This document shows, piece by piece, positions 8,678 to 19,767 of a DNA stretch of 64,000 nt; position 1 is the first letter of the stretch, and the number at the start of each line of letters is the position of its first letter. The position numbers and the translations under genes are program-made. The stretch comes from Aquabacterium commune. Lineage in GTDB: Bacteria > Pseudomonadota > Gammaproteobacteria > Burkholderiales > Burkholderiaceae_C. A model generated the notes under the pieces. That model was not told where the DNA came from and searched no databases. It saw only the letters and a list, made by a program, of their open reading frames with translations. Where the stretch lies: NCBI RefSeq assembly GCF_004362855.1, contig NZ_SNXW01000004.1, forward strand, positions 248,001-312,000, read 5' to 3'.

Positions 8678-11455
8678 TCAGCCCCCGCCACGGACCACGC
8701 TGGCGCGCAAGGCCGATTGCAGCGTCTCCAGGCAGGCCTTCAGGTGCGCCTTGGTGGTGGCATCGGTCGCGCGGCTGCTGGCCGAGCTCAACCAGCGCTG
8801 CAGTTGCTGGGCTTGCTGCCACACCAGGGCACGCACATCGGCGCGGTTGCTGGTGGGGCGCAACCACATGGCCGCCAGCCGGGTGACGTGTTCGCGTTGC
8901 AGGTTGCGCAGGCGCTCGGCGGCTTGTGCGTCGCTGCCAGCCTGGGCCAAAGGCGAGGCCCTCCAGATGGCCGCCATCAGCCGTGCGTGCACTTCTTGCG
9001 GCAGCAGTGGGCGAGGCTCGCGGTCGGAGGTTTTGTCGCGGTTGTCCAGCAGCCGCTCGGCCAGGCCCTCGCTCATCAGCGGGGCCAGCACGCCGCGTTG
9101 CAGGCTGAGCTGCAGTTCGGCCACGGACGCGTCCAGGCGACCCAGGCTGACGGCGTCTTGCAGCGCCATGAAATCTGGCGCCAGGCGACGCTGCAGTCCA
9201 GGTGGCAGGCGCAGGGCCTGCGGGGCCAGGTAGTGGTCGATCAGCCGGCCCAGGGCCTCGCGTTGCACAGCGGCGGGCAAGGGGTCGATGGCATCGCGGC
9301 GGCTGCCCGGGGCATCGCGGCGCGTCACCACACCGCCGACCTGGCGCATCAGTACCTGGCCGACGCGCGCCAGTTCTCGCAGGCCATGTCCCACGGCACG
9401 GCGCGGCAGGTTGGCGTCGTCGCGCGGGGCGGGCACGCGGCGGTCCAGGCGCTGGAAGAGGTCTTGCACGATGGCGATGCGGCGGTCTGCGAAGGCCACG
9501 GGGTCACGGCCCAGGTCGAAGGTCAGCGCTTGCGGGTCCACGCCCAGCAGGTTGTCTTCGTCGGTGCCATAGGCCAGGGCCTCGGCCTCTTGGGGAGCGG
9601 CGCTGCGTTCGGCAATGGCCAGCAAGGCCTGCTCGGCCTGCGGCGCTTCGGCGGGCAGGGCGCTGTAGCCATAGGCGATGGCCCAGAAGTCGTAAGGGCC
9701 CAGGGTCGTCTGGAACGGAGCGCCGCCCTGTTCGATGGATTTGCCGGGCGCAGGCAGGTTCATGGGCGCGTAGTCCATCACCGAGGCGCTGTTGCCGTGG
9801 GCGCGGGTCAGCACCGGGTCGTCCAGCTCGGCGGCGCTGCGCCAGCGCGAGGCGCGGAAGTTGTGGCGCAGGCCCAGCGTGTGGCCGACCTCGTGCATGG
9901 TGGTGTCTTTCAGATAGGCCAGCACGAAGGCGCGCACCTCGGGGCTGTCGGGGTCCAGCGCGCCTTGTGCGGCCAGCATGTCCAGACCCAAGGTGAGCTG
10001 CTCGGCGGCCGTGTAGGCATGCATGCAGAAGTCGTCTGCAGGATGTGCGTGTGTGACCGTGGGTGTCGCGTCTGCTGCACCGTTCAGTGGCAGCGACGAG
10101 CTTGACAGGTACTGGCTGCGCACCGCCCGGACGGCGCGTGACGACAGGCTTTCGAGCGCGATGTGGGCGTCGAGGATTTCGCCCGAGCGCGGGTCCACAT
10201 GGCTGGGTCCGATGGCGCCAAAGGCCGGCTGCGCGTTCGTCATCCAGCGGATGGAGGCGTGGCCCGTTTGCAGGGTGTCGAAGGGTGTGTCGGTGGGCGG
10301 CGTGCGCACCTCGATGGCGTTGTGAAAACCAATGGCTTCGAAGGCCTGGTTCCACGCCAGCACGCCCTCGGTGATGGTCGCGCGGTAGGCATCGGGCAGG
10401 GTGGGGTCCAGCCAGAAAACGATGGGCTGCACCGGTTCGGACAGCGGCGCGCTGGGGTCTTTCTTCTCCAGTCGCCATCGGTTGATGAACTGCTGGCGCG
10501 GTGTGCGGGCCAGGTCGTCGGTGAAGTCGGCCACAGTGCTGGTGAAGTAGCCCACGCGCTGATCGGCCTTGCGGCGCGGCATGGGCTGCTCAGGCAGCGG
10601 TGTCAAGGTGTAGTGCACCTGCACGAAGAGGCTGCGCGGGTCGGGCACCGCGGCGGGCACCGTGGACACGGGCGTGCCGGGCGGGGCACCGGGTGTGGGC
10701 ACCGCGATGCTCGCCGTGGCGAAATGCTGGGTCACTTCGAACACCGCGGCCTGCTCGCTGCTGCGCGTCTGGCTGATGCTGGACTGCCTGGGGTCGAAGC
10801 CGTAGCTCTGCCGGTAGTTGCGCTGCAGGTGCAAGGCCAGCCCCAACACATCGCTGAGCCACAACGCCGAGGCGTCGATGAGCACCGCACCGGTCTTGGC
10901 ATCGGGCGCGCTGGCCAACGGCACCGCCGCCAGCAAGCTGGGCGAGAACGCCGCCTGCACGGCCTTGGCCTGGGGCGTGCCACGGGCCGCGGTGTAGGCC
11001 GAGTTGACCGCCACCAACTGCACCTGTTGCTGCACCTTGCGGAACTCCACCCACTGCGGTCTGCCGACCTGGGCGTAGCGGCTTTGCATCAGGCCGCCCA
11101 GCACCCCTGCCTCGCCGATGCCTGTGGCCAGTTTGGGCGACAGGAACAGCGGTTTACCCAATACCTGTGGCGACAACTCGATCCAGAGCTTGTCTTGACG
11201 CTTCCAGATTGGCAGTAAACCTGCCTGTCGCTCTGCGCCCTTGATGACGATCTCGAAGGGTGGGGCCTGCCCTGCCTGTCCTGCTCCTGCTGGCGTGCTG
11301 GCGGCTGTGGTTGTGGTTGTGGTTGTGGTTGTGGCGTTTGGCGGTGGCAGGCTGCTGCACGCCTGAAGGGCCAAGGTGCAACCCCAGGCCAAGGTCGTCG
11401 TGCAGGTGCGGCGTGCGGCGCGTTCACGCCAGCGCAGGAAGGAAAACGGGCTCAT
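8678..11455 (-). CDS. Zinc-dependent metalloprotease, lipoprotein (DUF5117/DUF4953 type)
   Basis: About 925 residues. The N-terminus reads as a lipoprotein signal: Arg-rich start, hydrophobic segment, and lipobox LALQAC at about residues 29-34. A low-complexity Thr tract follows, then a long DUF5117-like prodomain, then the catalytic part with HEVGHTLGLRHNF (His521, Glu522, His525, His531), the HExxHxxGxxH zinc site of metzincin-like peptidases. The C-terminal third is helical. It is probably an envelope protease anchored to a membrane; the substrate is unknown. Start is uncertain: ATG codons 4 and 45 residues further upstream also exist, but the chosen one puts the lipobox at the normal distance. 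It is followed by the divergently unrelated DinG gene. Confidence 0.85.
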   Translation of the reverse strand: MSPFSFLRWRERAARRTCTTTLAWGCTLALQACSSLPPPNATTTTTTTTTAASTPAGAGQAGQAPPFEIVIKGAERQAGLLPIWKRQDKLWIELSPQVLGKPLFLSPKLATGIGEAGVLGGLMQSRYAQVGRPQWVEFRKVQQQVQLVAVNSAYTAARGTPQAKAVQAAFSPSLLAAVPLASAPDAKTGAVLIDASALWLSDVLGLALHLQRNYRQSYGFDPRQSSISQTRSSEQAAVFEVTQHFATASIAVPTPGAPPGTPVSTVPAAVPDPRSLFVQVHYTLTPLPEQPMPRRKADQRVGYFTSTVADFTDDLARTPRQQFINRWRLEKKDPSAPLSEPVQPIVFWLDPTLPDAYRATITEGVLAWNQAFEAIGFHNAIEVRTPPTDTPFDTLQTGHASIRWMTNAQPAFGAIGPSHVDPRSGEILDAHIALESLSSRAVRAVRSQYLSSSSLPLNGAADATPTVTHAHPADDFCMHAYTAAEQLTLGLDMLAAQGALDPDSPEVRAFVLAYLKDTTMHEVGHTLGLRHNFRASRWRSAAELDDPVLTRAHGNSASVMDYAPMNLPAPGKSIEQGGAPFQTTLGPYDFWAIAYGYSALPAEAPQAEQALLAIAERSAAPQEAEALAYGTDEDNLLGVDPQALTFDLGRDPVAFADRRIAIVQDLFQRLDRRVPAPRDDANLPRRAVGHGLRELARVGQVLMRQVGGVVTRRDAPGSRRDAIDPLPAAVQREALGRLIDHYLAPQALRLPPGLQRRLAPDFMALQDAVSLGRLDASVAELQLSLQRGVLAPLMSEGLAERLLDNRDKTSDREPRPLLPQEVHARLMAAIWRASPLAQAGSDAQAAERLRNLQREHVTRLAAMWLRPTSNRADVRALVWQQAQQLQRWLSSASSRATDATTKAHLKACLETLQSALRASVVRGGG
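11298..11335. repeat. Hexanucleotide microsatellite coding a Thr tract
   Basis: The plus strand reads tgtggt about four to five times without break; on the coding minus strand this yields nine consecutive Thr codons just after the lipobox cysteine of the metalloprotease. Confidence 0.8.
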
Positions 11456-11506
11456 GCCATGGAACATACCATCGCGGCCCAGCGCGCAGAGGGCGGCATG
11501 CCCATG

Positions 11507-11541
11507 AAAAAACCCGGCTGACACGTGGTGCATCAGCCGGG
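11507..11541 (-). terminator. Intrinsic terminator of the TRAP transporter unit
   Basis: On the minus strand a 9-bp stem (CCCGGCTGA / TCAGCCGGG) with an 11-nt loop is followed by TTTTTT. It lies 46 bp downstream of the permease stop codon and upstream of the metalloprotease gene, separating the two. Confidence 0.9.
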
Positions 11542-11586
11542 CTGTTGCGGCAGAGGCCAGCCCCGGTTCGGGGCCGCCCTGCGGCG

Positions 11587-13740
11587 TCACTGCGGAGGTT
11601 TGGGGAACCAGTCCGCGATGGCCTTGAGCTCGGGGAAGTCGTGCACCGCGAGCGGTGCGTACGACACCACCGCCAGGCCGATGGTCATCACCACCAGCGG
11701 CAGAACCCAGCGCTCGTAGCGACGGTAGAAGCCCAGGTGCTTGACCTCGCTGTCTGCCAGCGTCACTTCCTCCTCGCCAATGACCTGGCGGGTCAGCAAC
11801 TGGTTGATGGCCACAGGGGGCAGCAGGTAGCCCAGCTCGAAGGCCACCAGCACCATCATCCAGAAGTGCAGCGGGTCGATGTTGTTGGCATAGGCGATCG
11901 GGGCCAGCGTGCCCGACACCAGCACCACGGCGCCGAACGGGTCCATGATCATGCCCAGCAGCACCTTGGTCACGACCAGGAAGGTCATGGCGGTCCAGTG
12001 GTTCTCGAAGACCTTGGGGAAGAAGCCCATGAGTTCGGAGCGCTCGATCACGCCGCCCATGGCCAGAGACAGCGTCATCAGGCTCAACAGGGCGCCAATG
12101 TGGCCGATGGTCTCGTTGGTCGCGTAACGGATCGATTTCTCCACGCCGTCCTGACGGTGGCTGGCGTAGTCCGGCGTCAGTTCGGCCTTGCCCTTGTTGG
12201 TCATCTTGTCATAGACGAGGATGATCAGCAGGATGACCGGCATGATGGTCGGTGCGGTGATCTCGTTGAGCTTGGTTTCCAGCAAGAACTCGTACAACCA
12301 CACCACCACGGCCACCACGATCAGGTAGGGGATGGTCGGCACGATCTGTCGCAGCATGGCCGGGATGGCCACGCTCGGCGACTCGATGTTGGCCTTCTGG
12401 GTGCGCAGCATCTGCGAAGCCAGGAAGAACAGCGTCGAGGTCAGCAGGAAGACGTAGAAGCCCCAGTGGTACAGGCCGGAGGTGGTCACCTGCTTGTTCA
12501 GCGCGGCGATCAGCACCACCAGCAGGCAGGGGCGCAACACCACGCCCAGCGAGCCGGACATGGCGGTGGCGGCCAGGGCGAACTGGCGTGAGCCACCCGA
12601 GGCGCGCACCTCGTGGTAAATGATGCCGCCAGCGGCGATCACGAACACGCCCGAAGCGCCGGTGTAGGCCGTGGCCCAGGCCGCTGCGATCAGGATGATG
12701 TAGGTGAGCATCTGGGGCGACAGGCTCCAGGGGCGCAGGATGTTCATGAACAGGTCCACGATGCGGCTCTGCTTGAGCAGCATGCCCGACCAGATGAACA
12801 GGCCCAGGTTCATGAAGATGCTGGGCAGCTCCATCAGCTGGTTGATGTAAATCGCCAAGCCGGCGTCGTGGCCCTTGATCAGGAAGTACACACCGGCCAC
12901 GGTGGCCATCTGGGCATACAGCGGGATCGACAGGAAGGCGCCCGTCCAGTCGCCCTCACCGAAGGTGGACTTCACCGGCACGATCACACGCTTGAGGTTG
13001 ATCAGCAGCAGGATGGCAAACAGCGCCATCCAGATGTAGTGCAGCACGGGGTGCTCCACCGGCACGCCGGAGCCATTGAGGATCTGGTAGTAGCGCACCG
13101 TCGAGTACAGCAGCAGACTGGACGACACCACCTGAGAGGCCGACTGCAGCAGGTAATCCTTGGTGTAGTGGCCGGGGCGGATGCCGATGTGGTGGAAGCC
13201 CAGCGTGGTGGTCACGGCAGCGATGGCCACCATCAGCAGCAGGATCAGCGAACGGTTGTCCGTGCCGATCTGGAACAGGCCGAAGAAGCTGGTTTCCAGC
13301 GTGCGGTAGGCCTTGACCTGCGGTGTCTGGTGCTGCAAGACCTTCTCGTACAAGTCGTGTTTGAACTTGCAGATCTGCTGCGCCTGCTCGACGGCCTTGC
13401 GCACCACGGCCGGGTCACCGGCCTTCTGGTCGCCGAAGAGGTCGTCGATGTCGTCGCCGTCGGTCTTGGCCGGTACGGCCGCCGACTGCTTCGCCACCTC
13501 GGCGTCGATGTCGATGTTGGGATTGCACTCGGGCTTGGACGGCTCGGCACGCAGCATGAAGTACTGCACTTGGGCCGGCGGGTCACCGAACATGGACTCA
13601 CCCAGCTTGAGCAGCTGGCCGTGGACCATTTCACCGGTGCCGATGATCAGGGTCAGCAGCAGCAGGGCGAAGACGGGGAGACTGGAGAACCATTCGGAGA
13701 AGGTCCGGCCCAGGATCTGGCGGGAGGGAGGGGTGTTCAT
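11587..13740 (-). CDS. TRAP-type transporter, fused small/large permease
   Basis: 717 residues with many membrane segments. The C-terminal two thirds show the DctM-like large permease (GASGVFVIAAGG, MGGVIERSELMGFFP, FGAVVLVSGTLAPIAYA, ELGYLLPPVAINQ), a sodium-driven importer subunit. The N-terminal part has a first membrane segment (about 20-40), then roughly 120 charged residues before the next segments (about 170 onwards), so a DctQ-like small subunit with a large loop appears fused in front. The Cys residues in that loop suggest it faces the periplasm. It is the last gene of a set with a solute-binding protein and a TatT-like lipoprotein. The substrate is not readable; an organic acid is the usual guess. 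Confidence 0.85.
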   Translation of the reverse strand: MNTPPSRQILGRTFSEWFSSLPVFALLLLTLIIGTGEMVHGQLLKLGESMFGDPPAQVQYFMLRAEPSKPECNPNIDIDAEVAKQSAAVPAKTDGDDIDDLFGDQKAGDPAVVRKAVEQAQQICKFKHDLYEKVLQHQTPQVKAYRTLETSFFGLFQIGTDNRSLILLLMVAIAAVTTTLGFHHIGIRPGHYTKDYLLQSASQVVSSSLLLYSTVRYYQILNGSGVPVEHPVLHYIWMALFAILLLINLKRVIVPVKSTFGEGDWTGAFLSIPLYAQMATVAGVYFLIKGHDAGLAIYINQLMELPSIFMNLGLFIWSGMLLKQSRIVDLFMNILRPWSLSPQMLTYIILIAAAWATAYTGASGVFVIAAGGIIYHEVRASGGSRQFALAATAMSGSLGVVLRPCLLVVLIAALNKQVTTSGLYHWGFYVFLLTSTLFFLASQMLRTQKANIESPSVAIPAMLRQIVPTIPYLIVVAVVVWLYEFLLETKLNEITAPTIMPVILLIILVYDKMTNKGKAELTPDYASHRQDGVEKSIRYATNETIGHIGALLSLMTLSLAMGGVIERSELMGFFPKVFENHWTAMTFLVVTKVLLGMIMDPFGAVVLVSGTLAPIAYANNIDPLHFWMMVLVAFELGYLLPPVAINQLLTRQVIGEEEVTLADSEVKHLGFYRRYERWVLPLVVMTIGLAVVSYAPLAVHDFPELKAIADWFPKPPQ

Positions 13741-13846
13741 GGGGCGTCAGGGAACAGGATGCCTGGGCAGGCAAGCCTTCAGGAGAGGGGGCCTTGGGGT
13801 GGCCGAGCAGGAGGGCGGCGAACCGCACCCCTGCGGCGTCAAGAGA

Positions 13847-14899
13847 TCACTTCCAGTCTTCTTCCGACTTGGTCGCGCATTCCGGGTCGCCCGGGTTCAC
13901 GCTGCAGCGGATCTTCTTGATGACCTTCAGGCCACGCTTGTCGTACATGCCCTTCTGGGCGATGTCGATGCGCGATTCGCGCAGCATCAGCGTGTACTTG
14001 TAGGAGTTCTCCGGTGTCAGATCCATCCAGGTGCCAGGCGGAACGCTGGCGTCGGCCTGGCGGATCAGTTGCATCGCGCGGTCGAACTGGCTGAGCCAGT
14101 ACTGGCGCGAATGCTCGCCAAAACCATCGGGGAACTTGGTCTTGTTGAGGATGACCTGGTAGGTCAGGATCAGGATGGGGAAGCGTGCGATCGCGCCGTT
14201 CTTGCCGATGCCCTTGTACAACTCCAGCGGCTTGTAGGCCATGGTCGGCGCAGCGATCATGTCCACCGTGCCATTGTTGAACTTGGTGGAGAAGTTGGTG
14301 ATGTCGGCCGACACCGGCTGCGCGCCGATGCGCTGGATCATCACGGCCTGGGCCTTGTCGTAGTCGAACGAGGCGATGCGCTTGCCGGCCAGGGCTTCGA
14401 CGGTGTTGATCTTGCGGTCATTGACCACGGGGTAGGCCGCGCCCAGGGGGATGATGCCGCCGACTTCGTAGTTGCCTTCGACCATCAGCTTGGCGGCCTG
14501 CGGGGCGGTGTAGGTCTGGATGACCTTGCGCACGACTTCGTAGCTGTCGGCGATGTCGATCTTGCCGTCCTTGACGATGGTGGTGGCGCCCAGGGTGTCG
14601 ATGGAGCCGGCCACGGCGTTGAACTGGCGGGTGCGGAAGGCGGTGGCGATCAGGCCGTCGCACTGGCCGGTGCGGAAGTCTTCCGAGGCAACGCGTTCGT
14701 CGGTGTAGCCCTTGAGCTCGACGGCGGCACCGTGCTTCTGCATGGCGACCACGTAGTCTTTGGCCATGTTGAACAGGTCGCCGGACGTGCCCAGCAAGTC
14801 ATACACGCACACCTTTTGGCCTGCCTGCGCCGTGGCAGCAAGTCCCATCGAAATCAGCACAGCGGTGCCGATCTTGCCCATCGTATTGACCAACTTCAT
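13847..14899 (-). CDS. Periplasmic solute-binding protein of the TRAP locus (DUF6091-like)
   Basis: 350 residues with a clear Sec signal peptide (Lys start, hydrophobic core, cleavage after ATAQA near residue 24). The mature part resembles a family of putative solute-binding proteins linked to TRAP permeases: KVCVYDLLGTSGDLF near its N-terminus, GKRIASFDYDKAQAVMIQRIG in the middle, and a C-terminal extension with two cysteines (CSVNPGDPEC) that could form a disulfide. It would capture the substrate and pass it to the permease 106 bp downstream. GAGGAGA stands 5 nt upstream of the ATG. Exact family name is from memory, so moderate certainty. Confidence 0.75.
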   Translation of the reverse strand: MKLVNTMGKIGTAVLISMGLAATAQAGQKVCVYDLLGTSGDLFNMAKDYVVAMQKHGAAVELKGYTDERVASEDFRTGQCDGLIATAFRTRQFNAVAGSIDTLGATTIVKDGKIDIADSYEVVRKVIQTYTAPQAAKLMVEGNYEVGGIIPLGAAYPVVNDRKINTVEALAGKRIASFDYDKAQAVMIQRIGAQPVSADITNFSTKFNNGTVDMIAAPTMAYKPLELYKGIGKNGAIARFPILILTYQVILNKTKFPDGFGEHSRQYWLSQFDRAMQLIRQADASVPPGTWMDLTPENSYKYTLMLRESRIDIAQKGMYDKRGLKVIKKIRCSVNPGDPECATKSEEDWK

Positions 14900-15069
14900 G
14901 AAGTCTCCTCGGTGCAAAAAACACAAGGGCCTTGACGTGCAAGAGCCCTCGGCAGTGCCAACTGGTGTGGCGGTTCTCATGACCGCCAAAGCGGTCTGGA
15001 ACTTCTTGTTGTAACTATATCTGGATACGTGTGTCCTCAGGTAAACCCTCTACCACACAAGCGGGGGAA

Positions 15070-15120
15070 GGGAATTCCCGAATCTGGATGGCGGGGATGT
15101 CTGATGACATTGCCCCCGCC
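15070..15120. other. Palindrome and long hairpin between TatT-like and solute-binding genes
   Basis: Two inverted repeats lie side by side in the 229-bp gap: the perfect palindrome GGGAATTCCC (15070-15079), and an imperfect hairpin with GGCGGGGATGTC (15090-15101) pairing to GACAT-TG-CCCCCGCC (15106-15120). There is no T tract, so this is either a weak terminator or processing/stability element for the upstream lipoprotein message, or a regulator site for the solute-binding gene. Confidence 0.5.
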
Positions 15121-15128
15121 CGTGGGGA

Positions 15129-16154
15129 TCATTTCAGGAAGCTGTCTGCGTCGATGTCGGCGCCGGCCTTGTCGTCCCAGAATTTGCCCAGCGAATTGAT
15201 GGGGGTGCGGGTGCCGGTGGCCTGGGTCCACATGCGGTCAGAGATGTTCTGCAGCTGGGCCTGGGCGATGGCGTCGATCAGGCGGTAGTCCTTGTTGACC
15301 TTGAAGTCCTTGGCCGTGCCGAAGCGCTTGATGACTTCGCGCAGGCGCGGCTGGTCGTCGCCCGATTGGGCGGCCACGGCGGCCATCACGTGGGGCAGGC
15401 GCACGCCCTTGGACTCGGCCAGGGTCATGTTGGCGTCGAAGGTGCCCTTGACGTCCTTGCCCTCGGCGCCGCCGGGGATGATGCTCCAGACCACCGCGCG
15501 CGCAGCTTGCGGGGTGCCCCACCACTTGGCGTTGTCCAGGCAGCCCATGGCGCGCTCGACCAGCGGCGCGGTGTCGGTGGGCACGCCCACGGTCTGTTGG
15601 GCGGCGATGTCGTTTTGCATGGCTTGCAGGCCGGCGACCGAGCCCAGCAGATAGACCATCTCGTCGAAGTCACGCTTGAAGGCCGGGCAGTTGCTGCCGT
15701 ACTTGAAGAAGTACTTCTGCTCCAGCTTGGTCTTCATGCGCATGAAGGCGGTGTACTGGCGGTCGGCGGACAGGGCCAGCAGTCGCTTCTGGGCGATGCG
15801 GGCGTCCAGGGCCTCGTCAGAGCGCTTCTCGCGCGAGGCACGCAGGTAGCGCATTTCTTCGGTCAGGGCCTGGTTCTCGGAGCACACACCGGCCGAGGAC
15901 AGCAGCACGGTTTCCATCAGGGAGGGGTCGCCGTAGAAGTTGCGGGCCGCGCCCACCAGCGGGGTGTTGACGGTGGCGAAGCCGCACACCATGTCCACGT
16001 CACCGATCTGCAGCGTGGGCGGCGTGAAGCCGTCTTCCAGGATGGAGAGGGTGGTGCCGCTCACGTTCGATTCGATCAAGGCGCAGCCGCCCATGGCCAG
16101 GGCCGAAGCGGCCAGTGCGGTGGCGGTGAGCAGGCGTGTCATCCGAGCGATCAT
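15129..16154 (-). CDS. Lipoprotein, TRAP-associated TatT-like component
   Basis: 341 residues with a lipoprotein signal (lipobox ALAMGGC, Cys at about residue 24). The rest is helical with many small paired helices (for example MRYLRASREKRSDEALDARI), consistent with the TPR-like TatT component described for TRAP transporters in Treponema; the assignment rests on lipoprotein nature, helical repeats and position directly upstream of the solute-binding protein and permease on the same strand. It would sit in the periplasm, anchored to a membrane, and present or buffer substrate. GGAGA lies 7 nt before the ATG. A TAGAAT about 65 bp upstream (minus strand, 16221-16226) may be its -10. Confidence 0.6.
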   Translation of the reverse strand: MIARMTRLLTATALAASALAMGGCALIESNVSGTTLSILEDGFTPPTLQIGDVDMVCGFATVNTPLVGAARNFYGDPSLMETVLLSSAGVCSENQALTEEMRYLRASREKRSDEALDARIAQKRLLALSADRQYTAFMRMKTKLEQKYFFKYGSNCPAFKRDFDEMVYLLGSVAGLQAMQNDIAAQQTVGVPTDTAPLVERAMGCLDNAKWWGTPQAARAVVWSIIPGGAEGKDVKGTFDANMTLAESKGVRLPHVMAAVAAQSGDDQPRLREVIKRFGTAKDFKVNKDYRLIDAIAQAQLQNISDRMWTQATGTRTPINSLGKFWDDKAGADIDADSFLK

Positions 16155-16336
16155 CTAGTGTCTCCAGCAAGAATCGTGTTTGTGTGTGTGGTGTGCAGCT
16201 TGCACCCAAGTGCTCGGGAAATTCTATCTGTGACCACCTGCGCCACCCGAGCGTCCCCATTAGGGATAGCCCCCGAAGTGACCGATTGTGAGCCCGCCCT
16301 TTTCGGGGGGCAGCCCTCCTTGGGGTGGGGTTGGCA

Positions 16337-16362
16337 GAAAAAAGCCCGCAGTCTGCGGGCTT
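16337..16362 (-). terminator. Intrinsic terminator of ettA
   Basis: On the minus strand AAGCCCGCA-GAC-TGCGGGCTT is followed by TTTT; it begins about 30 bp after the ettA stop codon. Confidence 0.9.
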
Positions 16363-16392
16363 GGGTGGGCGGGCTGAGAGGCCTGTGCGTGA

Positions 16393-18057
<1,665 letters not shown>

Positions 18058-18185
18058 GGTTACAGGGCCTCCCGTGAGCCAAGTGAACGGGACACGCTGC
18101 AAGCGTGCAGGAGTTTCGGTAAAACGTGCTGTGCCATGGGGGGTGCTGAATGGGTGCTGGCGAAGGTTTCGCCCAACCCTGTAGC

Positions 18186-19661
18186 TTAAGGCATGCGCGA
18201 GGCGGAGGCCAGCCCGTGCCTCGCCTGCACCCCCCACTGCGACTTTCCGCTCAGCACCGACCACCATCCCCAGGCCGCGGCGGTGTGGCGCAGCAGCTGG
18301 AAGGTGAAAGGTTCGGCCAGGGCCGCGGCCAGCGCTTGCAACAAGCTGCCGCGCCGCGTGTCGCCCACCCATTGCCGGTAAAGGCGCACCGACCAGAGGT
18401 GGTAGATCAGGTCGATGAAGGTTTTGATGCCGATGACGCTGAGCGCCGGCAGCACCACGTTGAAGCGCCCCGCACACAGAAAGCCCAGCAGCAGCAGGAA
18501 GGCCGTGATGCCGTACAGCGGCTGCAGGGTGTCGGCCGCCTTGACCGGCAGCATGCGCGTGCCCAGCTTGCCGTGCGCCGGGTTGCCGACCATGTCGCGG
18601 TACCAGTACTGCGTCTGCAGGAAGCCGCCGAACCAGCGTCGGCGCTGGCGCAGGAAGGCCATCAGTGTGCTGGGGGCTTCCGTGCGGGCCTGGGCCCGGG
18701 GCAGCACGCGCACCGTCCAGTGCAGTCCATGTGCTTGGGCATGGCGGTGCAGGCGGTGGATGAGTTCGTAGTCTTCGACCAGGCAGTCAGGGTCGAAACC
18801 CCCGACCTGCACCACGGCCTCCCGACGGAAAGCCGCGAAGGCGCCTGAGACGAGCAGCAGGCTGTTGAAGCGCGACCAAGCGTAGCGAGACAGGAAGTTG
18901 CGGATGTACTCGTAGGTCTGGAAGCCTTCCATGATGCGGCCAGACAAGCTGTCACCGCACACCGGGGTGATGACGCCTGTGGCGGCCACCAGCCCGGTCT
19001 CGCGCTGGAAAGCCTGGCGGACCGCGGCCACAGCACCGGCGTCGAGCAGCGTGTCGGCGTCCACGGTCATGACCGTGTCGGTGTGCGCGAGCTGCAGAGC
19101 GGCATTGAGCGCGCGCGCCTTGCCTCCGTGGGGCAGCCGCAGCCAGAAAAGACCGGGGTGGGTGGCGCTTTCGCCGCTCAGGCACCCTGGTGGGGGCGCC
19201 ACCAGGCTGTACTGGCGGATGAGCAACTCCGCCGTGCCATCGCTGGAGCCATCGTCCGCGATGATGATTTGATCGGGCCGATCGGTCTGGGTCAGAAGCG
19301 CTTGCAGGGTGACGGGCAGCACAGCTGCCTCGTTGTGTGCGGCCACGATCACGCCCAGGCTGGCCATTGCTGCGGGCGCTGTGGATTGGCTGTCCGCCGA
19401 CGCAGGCGCCATGGCCCGGCGGAGATCGCGGGTCTGCCAAGCCACGAACATGAGCAAGGCCGTGTCGTACACGGCATAGATCACCCCCACCGACCAAGCC
19501 AATGCGCTGTGTTGCTGGAAGGCTGCCCACAACAGCAAGGCCCACAGCAGCAGCACGCTGCCATGCACCGCGACGGCCTGCCAGGGAGTGCCGGGACGGC
19601 TGAACCGCGGCGAGTTCCTCAGCAGGGCCTCGGTGAGGGTGGATGGCAGCCTGGCGTTCAT
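18186..19661 (-). CDS. Membrane glycosyltransferase family 2 (QxxRW type)
   Basis: About 491 residues. Two membrane segments near the N-terminus precede a GT-A catalytic domain with IVAAHNEAAVLP, the nucleotide site ADDGSSDGT, the metal-binding VDADT, the acceptor region GFDPDCLVEDYEL, and QRRRW (QxxRW), which together mark processive or processive-like beta-glycosyltransferases such as poly-GlcNAc and cellulose synthases. At least three more membrane segments follow. The product (exopolysaccharide or a glycolipid) cannot be told, as no partner biosynthetic genes are adjacent. Start chosen at MNARLPSTL; ATGs 7 and 13 codons upstream are alternatives. Divergent from cytochrome b561. Confidence 0.82.
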   Translation of the reverse strand: MNARLPSTLTEALLRNSPRFSRPGTPWQAVAVHGSVLLLWALLLWAAFQQHSALAWSVGVIYAVYDTALLMFVAWQTRDLRRAMAPASADSQSTAPAAMASLGVIVAAHNEAAVLPVTLQALLTQTDRPDQIIIADDGSSDGTAELLIRQYSLVAPPPGCLSGESATHPGLFWLRLPHGGKARALNAALQLAHTDTVMTVDADTLLDAGAVAAVRQAFQRETGLVAATGVITPVCGDSLSGRIMEGFQTYEYIRNFLSRYAWSRFNSLLLVSGAFAAFRREAVVQVGGFDPDCLVEDYELIHRLHRHAQAHGLHWTVRVLPRAQARTEAPSTLMAFLRQRRRWFGGFLQTQYWYRDMVGNPAHGKLGTRMLPVKAADTLQPLYGITAFLLLLGFLCAGRFNVVLPALSVIGIKTFIDLIYHLWSVRLYRQWVGDTRRGSLLQALAAALAEPFTFQLLRHTAAAWGWWSVLSGKSQWGVQARHGLASASRMP

Positions 19662-19767
19662 GGTCTCAGAGTTGGGGGGCATGGCAGGAACTGCCGCCAT
19701 GCAGATTGGGTATGCTTGCAGTCTAAGCAGGCATCATCGCGCTTGCATCAGACAAGGTCGTGTCAGG

